A stretch of DNA of 64,000 nucleotides from Flabesymbios commensalis. Its lineage: Eukaryota; Annelida; Polychaeta; Terebellida; Flabelligeridae. The position numbers and the translations under genes are program-made. The stretch's first letter is position 1, and each line of letters opens with the position of its first letter. The stretch spans positions 63,900,578-63,964,577 of the forward strand of contig OZ024903.1 of NCBI GenBank assembly GCA_964017125.1, read 5' to 3'. The notes beneath the pieces were generated by a model. That model was not told the DNA's origin. It made no database searches and saw only the letters and a list, made by a program, of their open reading frames with translations. This document shows positions 50,501 through 62,500 of this stretch, in pieces.

Positions 50501-53500
50501 TGGTTGACACTGAGCCCGAGGGTACCCTGTTTGAATCTTGCTGTGATCAAATTCTTTCTTTAGTACAAGCATATACTGTTCAAATACCTGACATAAAAAA
50601 AAAACAATAATTAACTGATAAAGGAAATAAAGGATTATCACTGCATGAGAAATTGATGTGTACAATTATTGATAATGTACACAGAGAGAGTACACAGGGT
50701 TTATTCATCCCCTTGGAGTTAGAAGGTGTTGAACTGCCACTTTGTAAAGTGGCAGTTTAACACCTTCTAACTCCAATATGTAGAGATGGTCTACTGCAGG
50801 CTTGACTGATTCATTTGATTTTGTCCTGTACAAAGGGAGAGCTGGCTGTAGCTGGCTTATATGTAGAGATGGGTCTGTGGGACATGACGTGGCACAGACT
50901 ACTGCAGGCTTTACAAGTACATAACCCCGAGACACAGCTACCTCTACAAGACATGGAGCAGGAGGACGGTGAACTACCCACCCTCACCGAGGCCAACACT
51001 ACACACTTCCATTCTCCAGATTGGGCGTTAATTTCATTCCAGGGATTAATGGCATCTCTTCATATTGCTGTATCAGTTTTTACTAAGGTTGGACATTATT
51101 TAATTCAGTTTTAATAAAAATTTGTTGTTTAAAATGTCTTAACCCTTTTAAGCCCGAATTCACCATTGTCATCTTCCAGGGTTCCCACTCAAAACTGAAA
51201 ACAACATTCCATGACTTTTCCATGATTTTTTTAATGATACTCGGTTATTTTTCCAGGTTGCTCAATTTCATTTTGGCTGCAAGTGTAATTTGCCTAAATT
51301 GTTATTATTCGCCTAAATTGTTTTTATGTCAAAAGATTTGAATGAATGAATGAATGAATGAAATCTTGTATAGCGCATGTATCCAGCTGGAAGCTGTTCA
51401 GAGCGCTTCACATTCGAAAGACAGTGAAAAGAAAGTCAATTACTGCGTGAGGTCACCAAACGCTTGACGAAACAGGTGAGTTTTTAGCAACCTTCTAAAA
51501 GAGGTCAGGGTTTTCTGCAGACGGATCTGGCTCTCCAAACTGTTCCAGAGTGCTGGAGCCGCAGTTTCAAAACTCCTGGCACCGAAGTTTTTAAGTCTGT
51601 ACTTTTGGACTACCAAAAGCTGCTCTGTGCTCGAACGCAGTGTTCTAGGTGGTGTATAAAGCACTAGCAGCTCTGTGATGTAAGTTGGGGCGAGGCCATG
51701 TAGAGGACGATATGTTAATAGCAGGATCTTGTACTTTATGCGGAATTCGACCGGTAGCCAATGAAGTTTGAAGAGAATTGGTGAGATATGGTCCCTTCTG
51801 CCGGCTTTAGCTATCACTCTAGCTGCTGCATTTTGCACCCTCTGCAATCTCTTTATGAGTATAGTTGGGAGTCCACATAGCAGAGAGTTGCAGTAGTCAA
51901 GTCGGGAAATGACTAGGGCCTGAACAATGATGACAGTTGTCTTCATATCCAACACTCTTCGAATGCTACTGATGTTGTGCAGGTGGAAAAAAGAAGATCG
52001 GCAAACACTGTTGACATGCGCCTCCATAGTCAAATGTTCATCGAAAATGGCACCAAGGTTGCGAGCTGAGGGAGATGGAGTGATGTTGTTGTCACCAATG
52101 ATAATATCGCTGATGTTGGAGAGATGTCCCACTGTAGGTGTCCGTAACAGCAACGAGAGAGTCTTTTCATCATTCAGTTTTAGCCAATTCATTGCCATCC
52201 ATTCCTTTATCTCCATAACACAGGCTTCAATCCGCTTGATGGTATCTACGGCATCATCCTGGTCAAACACGATGTACAACTGAGTGTCGTCCGCGTACAA
52301 GTGAGCGATCAGTCCATGCCGCCGCACTATACTTGCTATGGGCGCAGAGTATAATGTAAACAGAAGTGGCCCTAGTACAGAGCCTTGAGGCACACCGTAT
52401 CTGAGCAATCTAGGCTTTGATGTGGTGTTGAGGATCTTCACAGACTGTGTCCTGCCACTCAGGTAAGACCTAAACCATGCCAAGGCTGTGCCACATACAC
52501 CTCCGCTCACTCTGAGACGCTGCAATAGGATTTCGTGGTCAATGGTGTCAAAAGCCGCAGACAGATCTAATAGTAGCAGCATCACACATTTCTTCCTATC
52601 TATGGCCTGCAGTATGTCATTTTGGACTCTGAGAAGGGCAGTCTCCGTACTGTGATGTTTTCGGTAAGCAGACTGTGACGGCTCTAAAATGGAGTTTTGA
52701 GCCATATGTGTGTTAAGGCGCGAAGCCACCACTTTCTCTACTATCTTGGACACAAATGGCAAGTTCGATACAGGCCGATAGTTTTTCATTGTGTCGGGAT
52801 CCAGCGAGCTCTTCTTGAGTAATGGTGTTACTTGGGCTGTCTTATAGATTGAAGGGAAACAGCCAGATGTTATAGACTTATTCACGATCTTGGTTATGGA
52901 TGGTAAAATGATGTCAATATTTTCTTTGAGAAGAGATGTTGGTAGTGGATCCAGGCTACAGGACTTAGGTAGGGATGTGCTGATGATCTTCCGTACCTCT
53001 TCCTCATCGACGACACCGAAATTCGATAGAGAAGGTGCTCCATGTGATAGTTCAGTGGGCTGTTGCGAATCAACTGTGTCCTGACGAGAAATACTGAGGC
53101 ATTGGCGAATAGTGCTGATCTTGTTTGCAAAAAAGGCGCTGAACTCTTCTGCCAATTCACTGGTCGATTTGTGTTTTGGTAGTGGTTTTTCAATATTCCT
53201 TTGAAGAAGCTTATTGGCTGTACTAAAGATTACCCTGGCATTAGAAGGATTCTCCTTCGCCTGGTTCCCGTAGAATTCCATTCTTTTAGTTCTTAGGAGC
53301 TTCATCACCAACTGCCGTTGTTCTATGTATAGTTGTCGATGGACTGTCAGTTTGGATGTTCTCCACTGAGATTCACGGCGCCTTCTTTCCTGTTTGGCAG
53401 CAATGAGTTGGTCGTCATACCAGGGAGAAAAAGGGCGTATCGGCAAGCTTCTCGATGTTAAGGGAGCGTGTTTATCTAGCAATTTGCTGAGATCACTGTT

Positions 53501-56500
53501 GAACTGATTGACCAGTGCTGGTAGAGAATCATCTGGATGTGTGACAACTGACAACTGGCGCATGTCACATCTCAGCTCATTGTGATTGATCTTCCGCAGA
53601 CTACGGTACTGGATCACTTGCTTGACACTATCTGGTTTTGACAGTCGCATACTAAATTCAACTGCGTGGTGGTCAGTCAGTAGTGAAGACACATTGACAG
53701 TGTCAGATAAAACGGCAATGTCAGAGTTCCTAGATATGACGTAGTCCAATGTGTGTCCAGCAATATGCGTGGCATCTGACACGTGCTGTACCAGGTTCAT
53801 ATCATCCAGGATGTTGCGCAGTTGGATGGTGGTTGGATTTGTTGGTACATCCCAATGAACATTGAAATCACCCACAATGACAAGATGTTTGGTGTCAGTG
53901 TGGCTCTCCAGGTAAGTAGCAAACTCGTCAAGGAATTTCTTATCAGAAGAGCGATTTGCCTTTGATGGCGGTGGGCGGTAGATGACAACTAAATGTACAG
54001 CAGTTCCCGATGTTAGAGTAGCTTCGAGACACTCAAATGAGTCGAACTTTGCTGATCGTCTATGCATAGTAATGCCAATGCCAGTCTTGTATAGTAGCGC
54101 CACACCTCCACCCCTCCCTTTCCGAGGTTTGTGAACACACTTGTAGCCGGATGGCGTCATTTCTTTCACATATCTCTGGTCTCCATCGTCATTGCTCAGC
54201 CAGGTTTCAGTGAGAGCCGCGATCTCCAGCTTGTTGTCCGCAATGTAGTCTTTAATAGTATCACCTTTGTTCCTCACAGAGTGAGCATTCAGAACAGCTG
54301 CTTTAACAGTTATCGCCGGTCCGCTGTTGAGGTGAAAGCTAGGTGTAATAGGCTTAACACCTTGGCTTGCAACAGTAACAGTTTTTGATTGATCAATAGC
54401 ATTGGTAGACGATCTCCTTCCCCGACGGGTAGGTGGACGGCTGCACACGCCAAGTGACACCAGGCGTCGCCAAACACTGTGAGGCAAAGGTGTCACCAGT
54501 CCTCTGTAACTGAGCAGTTCTGATCTTGATGACATGTCAATTTGCTGAATGCAGCACGTTAATATTGAAAGCAGGCCGGCAACAATGCCCACCTGAATGG
54601 TGGCTGTGATATATATACAGTGCATGAATGTCACACCGGAAAAACAAGATTCCCAAATCCAGACAGCAGATCCAGATGAAAAGGCAGATCCGAGTGAAAA
54701 ATCACAGACGTATGCTATGTATATTGCTAATGATGTCACAGCAATATCAGATGATATACAGCACTGCTTGTCATGAAAAAATGTAAATTTTGGGAGCTAT
54801 TTCTCTCTGGCAACCTGACAGGCGCACAGTTGCTCATGTTGTGGCTGTGATTGGGCGTTAATTTCATTCCAGGGATTAATGGCATCTCTTCATATTGCTG
54901 TATCAGTTTTTACTAAGGTTGGACATTATTTAATTCAGTTTTAATAAAAATTTGTTGTTTAAAATGTCTTAACCCTTTTAAGCCCGAATTCACCATTGTC
55001 ATCTTCCAGGGTTCCCACTCAAAACTGAAAACAACATTCCATGATTTTTCCATGATTTTTTTAATGATACTCGGTTATTTTTCCAGGTTGCTCAATTTCA
55101 TTTTGGCTGCAAGTGTAATTTGCCTAAATTGTTATTATTCGCCTAAATTGTTTTTATGTCAAAAGATTTGGGCACATGCAACCACCAGTAGTCAAATATC
55201 AGGATAAGAAAGAAACACAAGTGACAAAGAAAAAATTCTGCAAAATGTATTCTGATATTGAAAAAAATTGTGGATAACTGAAACATTTAAATGTCCTTTT
55301 TTTGAAATTCCATGATTTTTCCGTGCATGGAATTTGTTTAGGCCAAATTTCAGGTTTTCCAGGTGAGTGGGAACCCTGATCTTCATCCACTACAAGCCGT
55401 GAATTGCTGTTGCAATTCTCGACTTGTAGTGGATGAAGATGACTTGAAGTGGGTGGCAAATGAAAACAAGAAATGGCTATTATTAAAACAGTTCCAAGAA
55501 AATGTTCGTTCTGAAACCCCTATGTGTATGAAATTAAGTCATTCTTCTGATATGCAAAATGATGCTTTCATGCATCGTGAGGGTTTAAAGGGTTAATGTC
55601 TATGACAATAAGGACATTGTGAGCTTTAATTTGGTGATGTTATACTTGGGTGGTTTATAAAATACGCCATTCACATCTGACAATTCACATCTGAATGTGA
55701 GTAAGATGAGAATATACAGTCGTGCAAAGCCAAACAAGCAGTAACTGCCTTTTGCCTTTTTCACAGTGGTGCATGTATTGTTGACTAGTTTTGTGTGTTA
55801 CCTCCCATCAACTACACAACTACAAATAAACATTGCATACATGTATTTCAAATTGTCACAAACAACAAAATGAAACACGTGATATTCACAGTGCTGTCAA
55901 GGTGGAAGATTTTTCGAACATATTAAAATTTGTGATTGAAAAACAGAGGTATATGGGTGATAATAAGCCATCCAATTGGATAAATTATGCTTCATGTTAT
56001 AGGAGAGTTATCAAGTTGTTCCTTGCCTTGCTGAGACTGATCATCCTCTTGTCCTGGCAATAATGCACCTTCTCAGTCCACAGTTCTTACAATTCATTGA
56101 CAATACGTAAGTAGAAAATAATCTGTGTTTGAATAATTATCAATTTTAGTTAAAAGTAAGCTGTTGGGAAATGTATCTACCTTCTCAGCAAATTCCACTT
56201 ATGTTAGTTTAGTGATGGTACAGTGTCTATGATAACAGCTCACCATCAAATCATCAATCGGATACTATACTAATAGGGGTGCCAACCTATAGGATTTTCG
56301 CTTAGAAATTTCTGTTTTGTATAGTAATATGCGCTATTGAAATTATCATTACTGTTTCTACGATTTAAAGCAATAGTTATTGTGAGCTGCTTCAAATTGA
56401 TGATAGTTTACAGGAAAAGAACTGCAAGATCTAAAAAGAATTATGCATCTCATCACCTGGATGCACCAAGCTTTTGTGGTTTTTTCTTAACTCTTAAAAC

Positions 56501-59500
56501 ACCAAATGATTTAATTTTCACTGACTTAAAGTTGTGTCTCGCTGACGCGATCCACAACTTCAAGTTAGGGAAAATTATTCAGATATGACAAAATGGGGGT
56601 CGACGATTTTGAAATCTTCCTGATTGATGTCATGTTTTATCTTCAACATGTTTAAAAAGCTGGTATTTAATGTGCTCGTAAAAAAATGAAAAGCTGAATA
56701 TATTTGGGACCGGCGGTTAAAGGGTTAACCCTTACTGGGATCGACTTAAGTCGATCCCCTCACTGTAAGAGTAAATATATTTGTAATGGACGTAGACCAA
56801 TAATATAGGTATTCATATGAATCGGGAAGAGCTAACTAAAACATTTATGATGATTTCAAATTGAAAAAACCTTTGGTCTCCATGGTTTATACAAAAATTG
56901 TCGGGTTAAAATGTAACCATTTGTCACATACAGTACTAACATTGAATAATCTATATCGTGAAGTAGAGAAGTTATTTTAGCTGTCTTTATGCTAGCAGTG
57001 TTTTATACTGGCCAAGTGTAGTTTATTTTATATTAAATTTTCTCTTGCTAGGATAGATAAGTATTAGTATTGTATTTTCTAATTATAATAAGACAGAAAG
57101 ATTAGTAAAAATCATGTGAATAATAAACATATTATCTTGGACTGAAAGTTATGTCTAGATATTATAGATGTATATGTGATATGATTGATAATCAGGTTGG
57201 AAGGTGTTCCTGAATCACAGCCTACAGTGGAGATTTTACACCAGGTTACACGTATATGCTGCTTTCCCTTCGCCATAGAATCAAACCAGGAAGTGCTGTC
57301 TGCTGTTCAAACGTTAGTCTGTTATTTTTCTCGGGTCCTAGTTACTATTAGTTACATGTATACTAAAATTCCATGTGTCCGCATCATTTTATGCAATTTA
57401 ATAACATTGATTACATTAAAACCTTTTTTTTCTGACTTTACAGTGGAATGATTTATATGTATATATATTTGAAACCAATTAATACAGCAATATAAAACTT
57501 CCATGTATGAAGATTTAATTTTTAATATTTTGCTAAGTTAAAAGTAAAATATGCTATCACCTTTTTTTTGCTGGATCATGTGTAATACATGTACAACACT
57601 ATCAAATATGTAGTGATGTATTAGTACTACATGTAGTACAGTGGATTATTTTCTGAAACATCAATTTACTTTGCTGTGATCTTCTTATGTCACTTATTCA
57701 TCAGCACATACAAATATTAAATACATGATTATGAAAAGTACATGATTCACTGGTAATTTGACTGGCTAGTCATATTTTTCTACAGGAGTTTTGCTACATG
57801 CGGTTTGTTGCCTCGGCTGATGGGAGGCTGTGTGGCATATCTTGGAGCTGGTCAGTTAGAACTACAGCTAGGTCTTCTGGCCAGATTAGTCATGGGTGAC
57901 AATATGTTTGTGGAACAGTTTGGCCAATCTATTGATTCTCTGAGGGTAAGTCATTCTATTTAGTGCAGTGATATAAAATTGTCTAATTTACTTGTTGTTC
58001 AATAATCTGTCACTAGAATTAACTTGTTTTCGGTAGACCTGTTTTTATTACTATGGCTTCATAATGTCATTTGCATGTATACAATATTAATAATTTGCTC
58101 ATGTTACCACTAATTAATATGTTTTATTTGAAAAGTATGGGGGAGCTATCCAGGGTGTTTACTGCTTTAAGCATTTCTTTTTAATTTTGTTTGAAATGTC
58201 CTTCAAAACATATATTCGAGTCTCCTCAGGACAAGGGGTAATGAGATGCAATTAATATTATATGTCATACAATTCATTTTTTCTCATTACAAGGTAGATG
58301 GTGTCATTGTTTTGTATTTGTAGGCTCTGCCCTTTCTCACTTTGGCGCTGTTACCTTCTGAGAAGAACGGGATGTCAGTAGTATGTGACGCTATGTCTAT
58401 CTGTAGTCATCTGGCTCGCACATCACCACAGCATATTCCCATTATCATAACATTGTTACAGGGAAACAAAAGTAAGACACTAAATAACTTTAAATTAATT
58501 AATTAATTATTAGCAGAGAAAATTTGTTTGGCCTAAGGTCATAGTGCTTACTAGCTGAAAAGGATTTTATATCCATTAATTATCCTCCTTAAAATGTTGG
58601 TGGATAGCATACTATAATATAGTTATGTCAATTTCCATCTATTTTAAGAAAGATGAATAGGACACATCAGAATATTATTGTCATTTAAAAGTTGTCAATT
58701 ACAGTTATTGACTGTGGAAAGATTACAATCATAATAGTGTGTTTATAAAAATGTGAATTGCAATTACAATTATTTCAGTGGGATAATCAATCACTTTACA
58801 AGTAGGCCCTATCACTTCACAATTATCTAATCTATTATCAACTAGAAATAAGTTTTCACTATATGCATCCCCTCCATCCTTTGTTTTGTTTGAGGCAGCA
58901 TTATATACTCGAAATTACAATGTAGATTTGTGCCCATGTACAAAATTACATGTGATTCTGACTGGCTGTTCTCGAGTTCACAGAACTAGAAAAATAAATA
59001 ATGGCCACCATTTGCATGAAAATCACTGAAAGACAACCGAAACTTTCCATCTTGTGGCCTGCATACAAAATTATGAGTGATTCCTGCGATCAGCGAAAGC
59101 GACGGCGGCTATCAGATGAACACTGGTGGATGCATATTTATTTTATTTTAAGTTTTGGGTAGGGGAATGGTTGCTATTTACTAGTAATATTTTTAAATAT
59201 CTTAATAATATGTTGTCATGAGCTCTGTCTGTACTGGTATGGCATTAGATCATCATTTCGATAAAAGGGTTTTCACATGCATGATTAATTGAGAACAAGT
59301 TTTTATGGTGGATCTTATATTGTTGTTTAACACCTGTAGAATGGTCTGCTGCTCATCCCTCAAAGTCGTAATTGCATCTAAAGACATTTAAATACAGTAC
59401 ATGAAATAATCATGTTGGTGGTCAAAATGTCGCAGAAATTGAGCTTGTGTGACAATTATAATTTTGCACCCACTGTGTTGAGATATTTAGTCGAGTTATT

Positions 59501-62500
59501 AAAAGACAATGTCAAGAGATTTATACAGTAACCTTTTTGATTTTTCGATTTTAAGTGTTAATTTGTTACTCATCGACCCAATTAGTGAGTTTCAACACAA
59601 CAGACTAACTGAACCTTTTCAGTGTGAAAAATATATTTATTAAATATTTTATTTGACATATCAAATCACATCTCATCAGTGAAGTTTATTTTTAGCAAGT
59701 AAATCCAGTAATGGTCTATATTTAAGTCTTTGACATTTGTCCAGTGATGTATACATGTACACGTAGGTAATTGTATTTACAATTTTTATTCTGTGAAACT
59801 CAATATCCTTGAACTCCAATATTTTCACCGAGCTTGCTAATACAATGAAGTATGTGGGAAGGGGTCTTATATAAATTTGTTTTCATTGAGTTGCCATTCA
59901 AAACATTTTCCGAAGGCGTCACTGTGTTTTGTGTTTCACAGAATACCTTCATATCCATAATGTGAGCTGTGGTTGTAGAGGTGTGATAATAAACCTGTTT
60001 TGCATATCTAAAATATTTTTCCGATATTGGCCTACTGCTTGAAAATATAATGTGATATCTGTGGATAAAATATGACTATGTATACTCCCATGCCAGAAGT
60101 AAATACATTTTGTTCTGTATCTGCACTGATTATTGAATAGAATTACCAAATAATAATTGGCTTCCTTAAATCACAATTACCCAGAAATGGCTCAATTATA
60201 ATTACCTACAATTACAATTATTATTTACCCGCACCCTGCAGTAGGCCGATCTCAAGTAAAACAGAAATTATTTATTGTGTGAAGTCTAGTTTTTTCAAGA
60301 AAGCGTATTTTAGGACTCCCGCCCCCCCCTTCATAAGACCCATCTACAGTCACATCCTATGGTGATTAAGCATGATTAAGATATCTATATCAGGCAAATA
60401 ATTTCACCAATTATTTCATCAACTTTTCTATGGAACCCTAAACAATATAATTTATTCTCACAATAAAAAAATTGTGCCTAATTTGTTCAAATACATGTGT
60501 ATATTTTGTGAAGGATTTGAGATAGATGTTAGGGCACCTTTAATGAGGGCCTGTGAGCTTGTGATTTAACACTTTATCCCACAGCTTCAAGTGACTGAAA
60601 ATTAGTCATACGTGTATTAGTTGAATTTGAGAGTAAGCATTTGCAAATATTTCTATTTTAAAGCACACATTTCATTCCCAATCTGATAGGCTAATAAAAC
60701 AAATTTAACCCTTTAACGACCAAATATGAAATTCGAATTTCCATCCACAACTTCAAGTGAGTGAAAATTATTCAGATTTGACAAAATCGAAGTCTTCTAT
60801 TTTCAAATCTTGCTGATTGGTGTCACGTTTAATTTTCGACATGTTTAAAAGCTGATAGGCAATGTGCTTATAAAATATGTTAAAAAACGGACATAATCGG
60901 TACCAGCACTTTAAAACCCTTTCAAGCCTGAATTTACCATTGTCACCTTCATCCACTACAAGCCACGAATAGCTGTCGCAATTCTGGACTTGTAGTGGAT
61001 GAAGATGAGTTGAAGTAGGAGAACTATTTAGGAATTGCCATGTATTGGTGAAAGAGTTTCATGAAAATTTTCTTTCAAAAACTGTCAGTTGTAGAAAAAT
61101 TAAGTTTGTTTTCTGGGATGTAAAATTATGCTTTAACCCTTTCACCACTGAACCCCGTTTTTAAGTGCTGAATGCTATGGCATTCAGCACTTAAAAACGG
61201 GCTTCAGCGGTGAAAGGGTTAAGGCGTCATCAGGGTTTAAAGGGTTAAGGGTTAAGAACGATTGAAATAATCTGATAGATATGAACCAGGAGAGCACTCA
61301 CATCATCCTGATCAATATGTGTACACTATGTACAGACTGTACATACAGCATGTGTGTTGCAATACTTATTCTCAATTATTTTCAGAACAATGTGAAGTGA
61401 TTAATGGCCTGTTGTACCACGCGGAGTCTGCTGTCAGGTCGCGTGCATGCAGCATGCTGGGAAATCTCATGAAACACAACACATCTTTCTATACAGTCCT
61501 AGCTCACAGGTGAATGTTTTAGCTAGCTCTTTCTGATACATTTGAATATCTATGTCTACGGCCATTAGAAATATAATTTACTCTTACAGTGCGGGGATCA
61601 ACTTTAGACGTCAGAATCTGACGTCTGTATTTGGCGTCTACTGTATCTGACGTCTGTACTGATGTCAGATACAGACGTCAGATTCTTACGTCAGATTTTG
61701 ACGTCTAAAGTTGATCCCCGCTCTGTAAGGGCTAATAAAATAATTCAATTTGAAATAATAAAATTCTTAGTCATTTGAAGGTGGATATTGTATTATCAAT
61801 TTCAACTTCAAATGACTGAAAAATAAAACACACAATTCAGCAGGACAATGTTAGCCCTTTAACCGCCGGTACCGAATATATTCGGTTTTTCATTTTTTAC
61901 TGCCACATAAAGTACTACCTTTTTAAACCTGCTAATGATAAAAATGTGACATCAATTAGCAATATTTGAAAAGAGGTGACCTCCATCTGAATATTTTTCA
62001 CTCACTTGAAGTTGTGGATTGCGTCAGCGAGACACAACTTCAAGTGGGTGAAAATTGCAATTGAATAATTTGGCCTTTGAAGGGTTAATAATGCTAGATC
62101 ATTAAGTCTTTACTCATTGTGTGGTGGAAACTTATTGTTTTAGTGATGTCTGCTATTGTTATTCTTCTTATTCTTCTTCAACAAATCGATGACCTAAACA
62201 CTCTATAGCTGCCAATAATCTTCATGATGATTTTTTTTAACCTTGATGGATTACCCTGGTTTGGTTCAAAATTCAGCTAATTTGCATATCCTAGATCATT
62301 GCAAATCGACATAAATGCTATACAGTTGCCAATATTAATCCGATCTGCACAATTTATTTTTGAACACTGATGAATTACCCTGATTTAGTTCGAAAATCGG
62401 CTAATTTGCTATCCAAGATCGCCAACATGGCACTATATCTCTATTGTTACTACATTGGCAATGAACCTTTAATTATCGAACGTGGAGACTTTCATATTTG

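Larger units (their letters stand above)
51171..55384. mobile_element. hAT-like MITE, itself interrupted by the L2 LINE
   Basis: TIRs CAGGGTTCCCACTC (51177) and its reverse complement ending at 55378. The 6-bp direct repeat ATCTTC flanks it (51171-51176, 55379-55384), and the empty site ATCTTCATCC-like sequence is seen in the related copy near 60945. Without the LINE and its duplication it is about 370 bp. The CAGGG start suggests hAT; the 6-bp duplication is shorter than the usual 8. Confidence 0.75.
51139..55596. mobile_element. TTAA MITE, family C, interrupted by later insertions
   Basis: Left end TTAACCCTTTTAAGCCCGAAT at 51139 and right end GGTTTAAAGGGTTAA at 55596. The middle hairpin CATCCACTACAAGCC / GACTTGTAGTGGATGAAG is at 55385-55440. 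It is split at 51177 by the hAT-like element. An uninterrupted family member lies at 60911-61248. Confidence 0.8.
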
